In this document: positions 63,201 through 64,000 of the stretch, one piece after another
How positions within the stretch are numbered: the first letter of the stretch is position 1
Layout: every line of letters starts with the position of its first letter
Source of the DNA: Symbiodinium kawagutii
Lineage: Eukaryota > Sar > Dinophyceae > Suessiales > Symbiodiniaceae
Direction of reading: 5' to 3'
Assembly (NCBI GenBank): GCA_009767595.1
Contig: VSDK01017271.1
Span: 51,868-115,867, forward strand
Length of the DNA: 64,000 bases
Translations under genes and position numbers: made by a program
The notes under the pieces: generated by a model
What the model was told of the DNA's origin: nothing
The model's database searches: none
What the model saw: only the letters and a program-made list of their open reading frames with translations

Positions 63201-64000
63201 CTGGGGCTCCGGGGCACCAGGGGGATGCCAAGCCACACAGCTGTGGGCTGCGGTGACCTGCGGAAAAAATGGGGTGAAGGGAGGTTGAGCCTCCAAGAAG
63301 GCTGTTGAGAATGGTTTGATGTTGATAGGAGGGTGGTGAGCAGCAAGAAGCGGAACGGATGGTTAAAAATGGTGAAGGATGAATTCCGAGTAATTGATGC
63401 TGGATAATTAATGATGTTTTTCAACAGAGGGTCCATGGCCAGTGACGATTCATGGGGTGAGAATCACCTTTTGGTTACTTGGACAACTGTGCGGTTGGTT
63501 GTCCTTCGCCTGCTATGTCCAATGGTTTGAGTTCCTTACCGAAGCATGGCATTTTGGTGGCGGTAAACATGTACCTCGTTGTAAATGTTTGTGAATGGAA
63601 TGGGTATCTAGCTGCTGGGATGTGAACCGTCATCCAATTCTCGGTATATATTGAGATTGAGATAGGACTGCATGACTGCATGACCAGTACACAAATACAA
63701 CTTCAGCAGTGCAGGGGTGGTCAACCCAGCATACCAAGACCACAAGGATTCTCATTTTGTAGGGAATGCCATTGAATCTATAAACAAACATAAGCTTCAC
63801 AACCTTGACTGCCAGCCTCAGTGGCAACAGAATGCAGCAATAATCAGCCAGAGCTTTCGACAATATCAGTCATCTCGTTACGTTAGGCATCGCATCTGAT
63901 GCTATTCTCTGGCCTATCCCGGTGTCTCTCGGAAGCTGCGCGGTTGACTTACACTTGCTCCTAAGCAGCCCCGTACAACTGCGGAAAAAAAAAAAAAAAA
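63201..64000 (-). other. Intron of the DEAD-box helicase up to the window edge
   Basis: No exon could be supported between the acceptor at 63201-63202 and base 64000. The last 17 bases are all A, which may be a short A-tract or a contig end. Confidence 0.5.

Noticed and set aside
63984..64000. Terminal A-run as a poly(A) tail of a retrogene
   Set aside because: It is only 17 bases at the window edge, inside a helicase intron, with no coding sequence beside it on the plus strand.

Overview
This window looks like nuclear DNA from a dinoflagellate. Three genes can be identified with confidence, all on the minus strand and read head-to-tail from high to low coordinates. Coding sequence occurs only as very short, GC-rich exons (26-228 bases). 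They sit in a background dominated by degenerate CAACCAT / GGTTGATGATGG simple sequence. The intron junctions are the strongest taxonomic clue. In the reconstructed genes, nearly every acceptor is AG followed by G. The donors are a mixture of GT, GC and GA, as reported for core dinoflagellates. One-way tandem gene order and G/C-ending codons fit as well. I cannot name the genus.

Layout from right to left, in the direction of transcription. (1) 63200-60962: the last three visible exons of a DDX3/Ded1-type DEAD-box RNA helicase, whose 5' part lies beyond base 64000. (2) 58734-25012: bystin (BYSL/Enp1), a 40S ribosome-biogenesis factor, rebuilt from 23 exons averaging 47 bases (about 1.09 kb of coding sequence in 33.7 kb). 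The exons join in frame along almost the whole conserved bystin domain. One short stretch before exon 19 was not found, and the start codon was not identified. (3) 24.7-13.0 kb: isolated exon-like islands that probably belong to at least one further minus-strand gene, which I could not identify. (4) 11912-1161: a complete 12-exon major-facilitator sugar porter of about 500 residues, with the family motifs in the expected order.

The remainder is introns and spacers. They hold microsatellites, a perfect-unit 10-bp array, a family of about 100-bp inverted-repeat (MITE-like) elements, three other foldback elements and one degenerate retrotransposon Pol-like fragment. The two housekeeping genes for ribosome assembly and RNA remodelling are neighbours, and the sugar porter follows downstream. 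I infer no operon-like function from this, because dinoflagellate tandem genes are usually expressed through spliced-leader trans-splicing.

I saw no rRNA, tRNA or CRISPR array. Exon borders were placed by eye from reading frame, family alignment and splice-site pattern, without RNA evidence. The first and last exon of each gene are the least certain.
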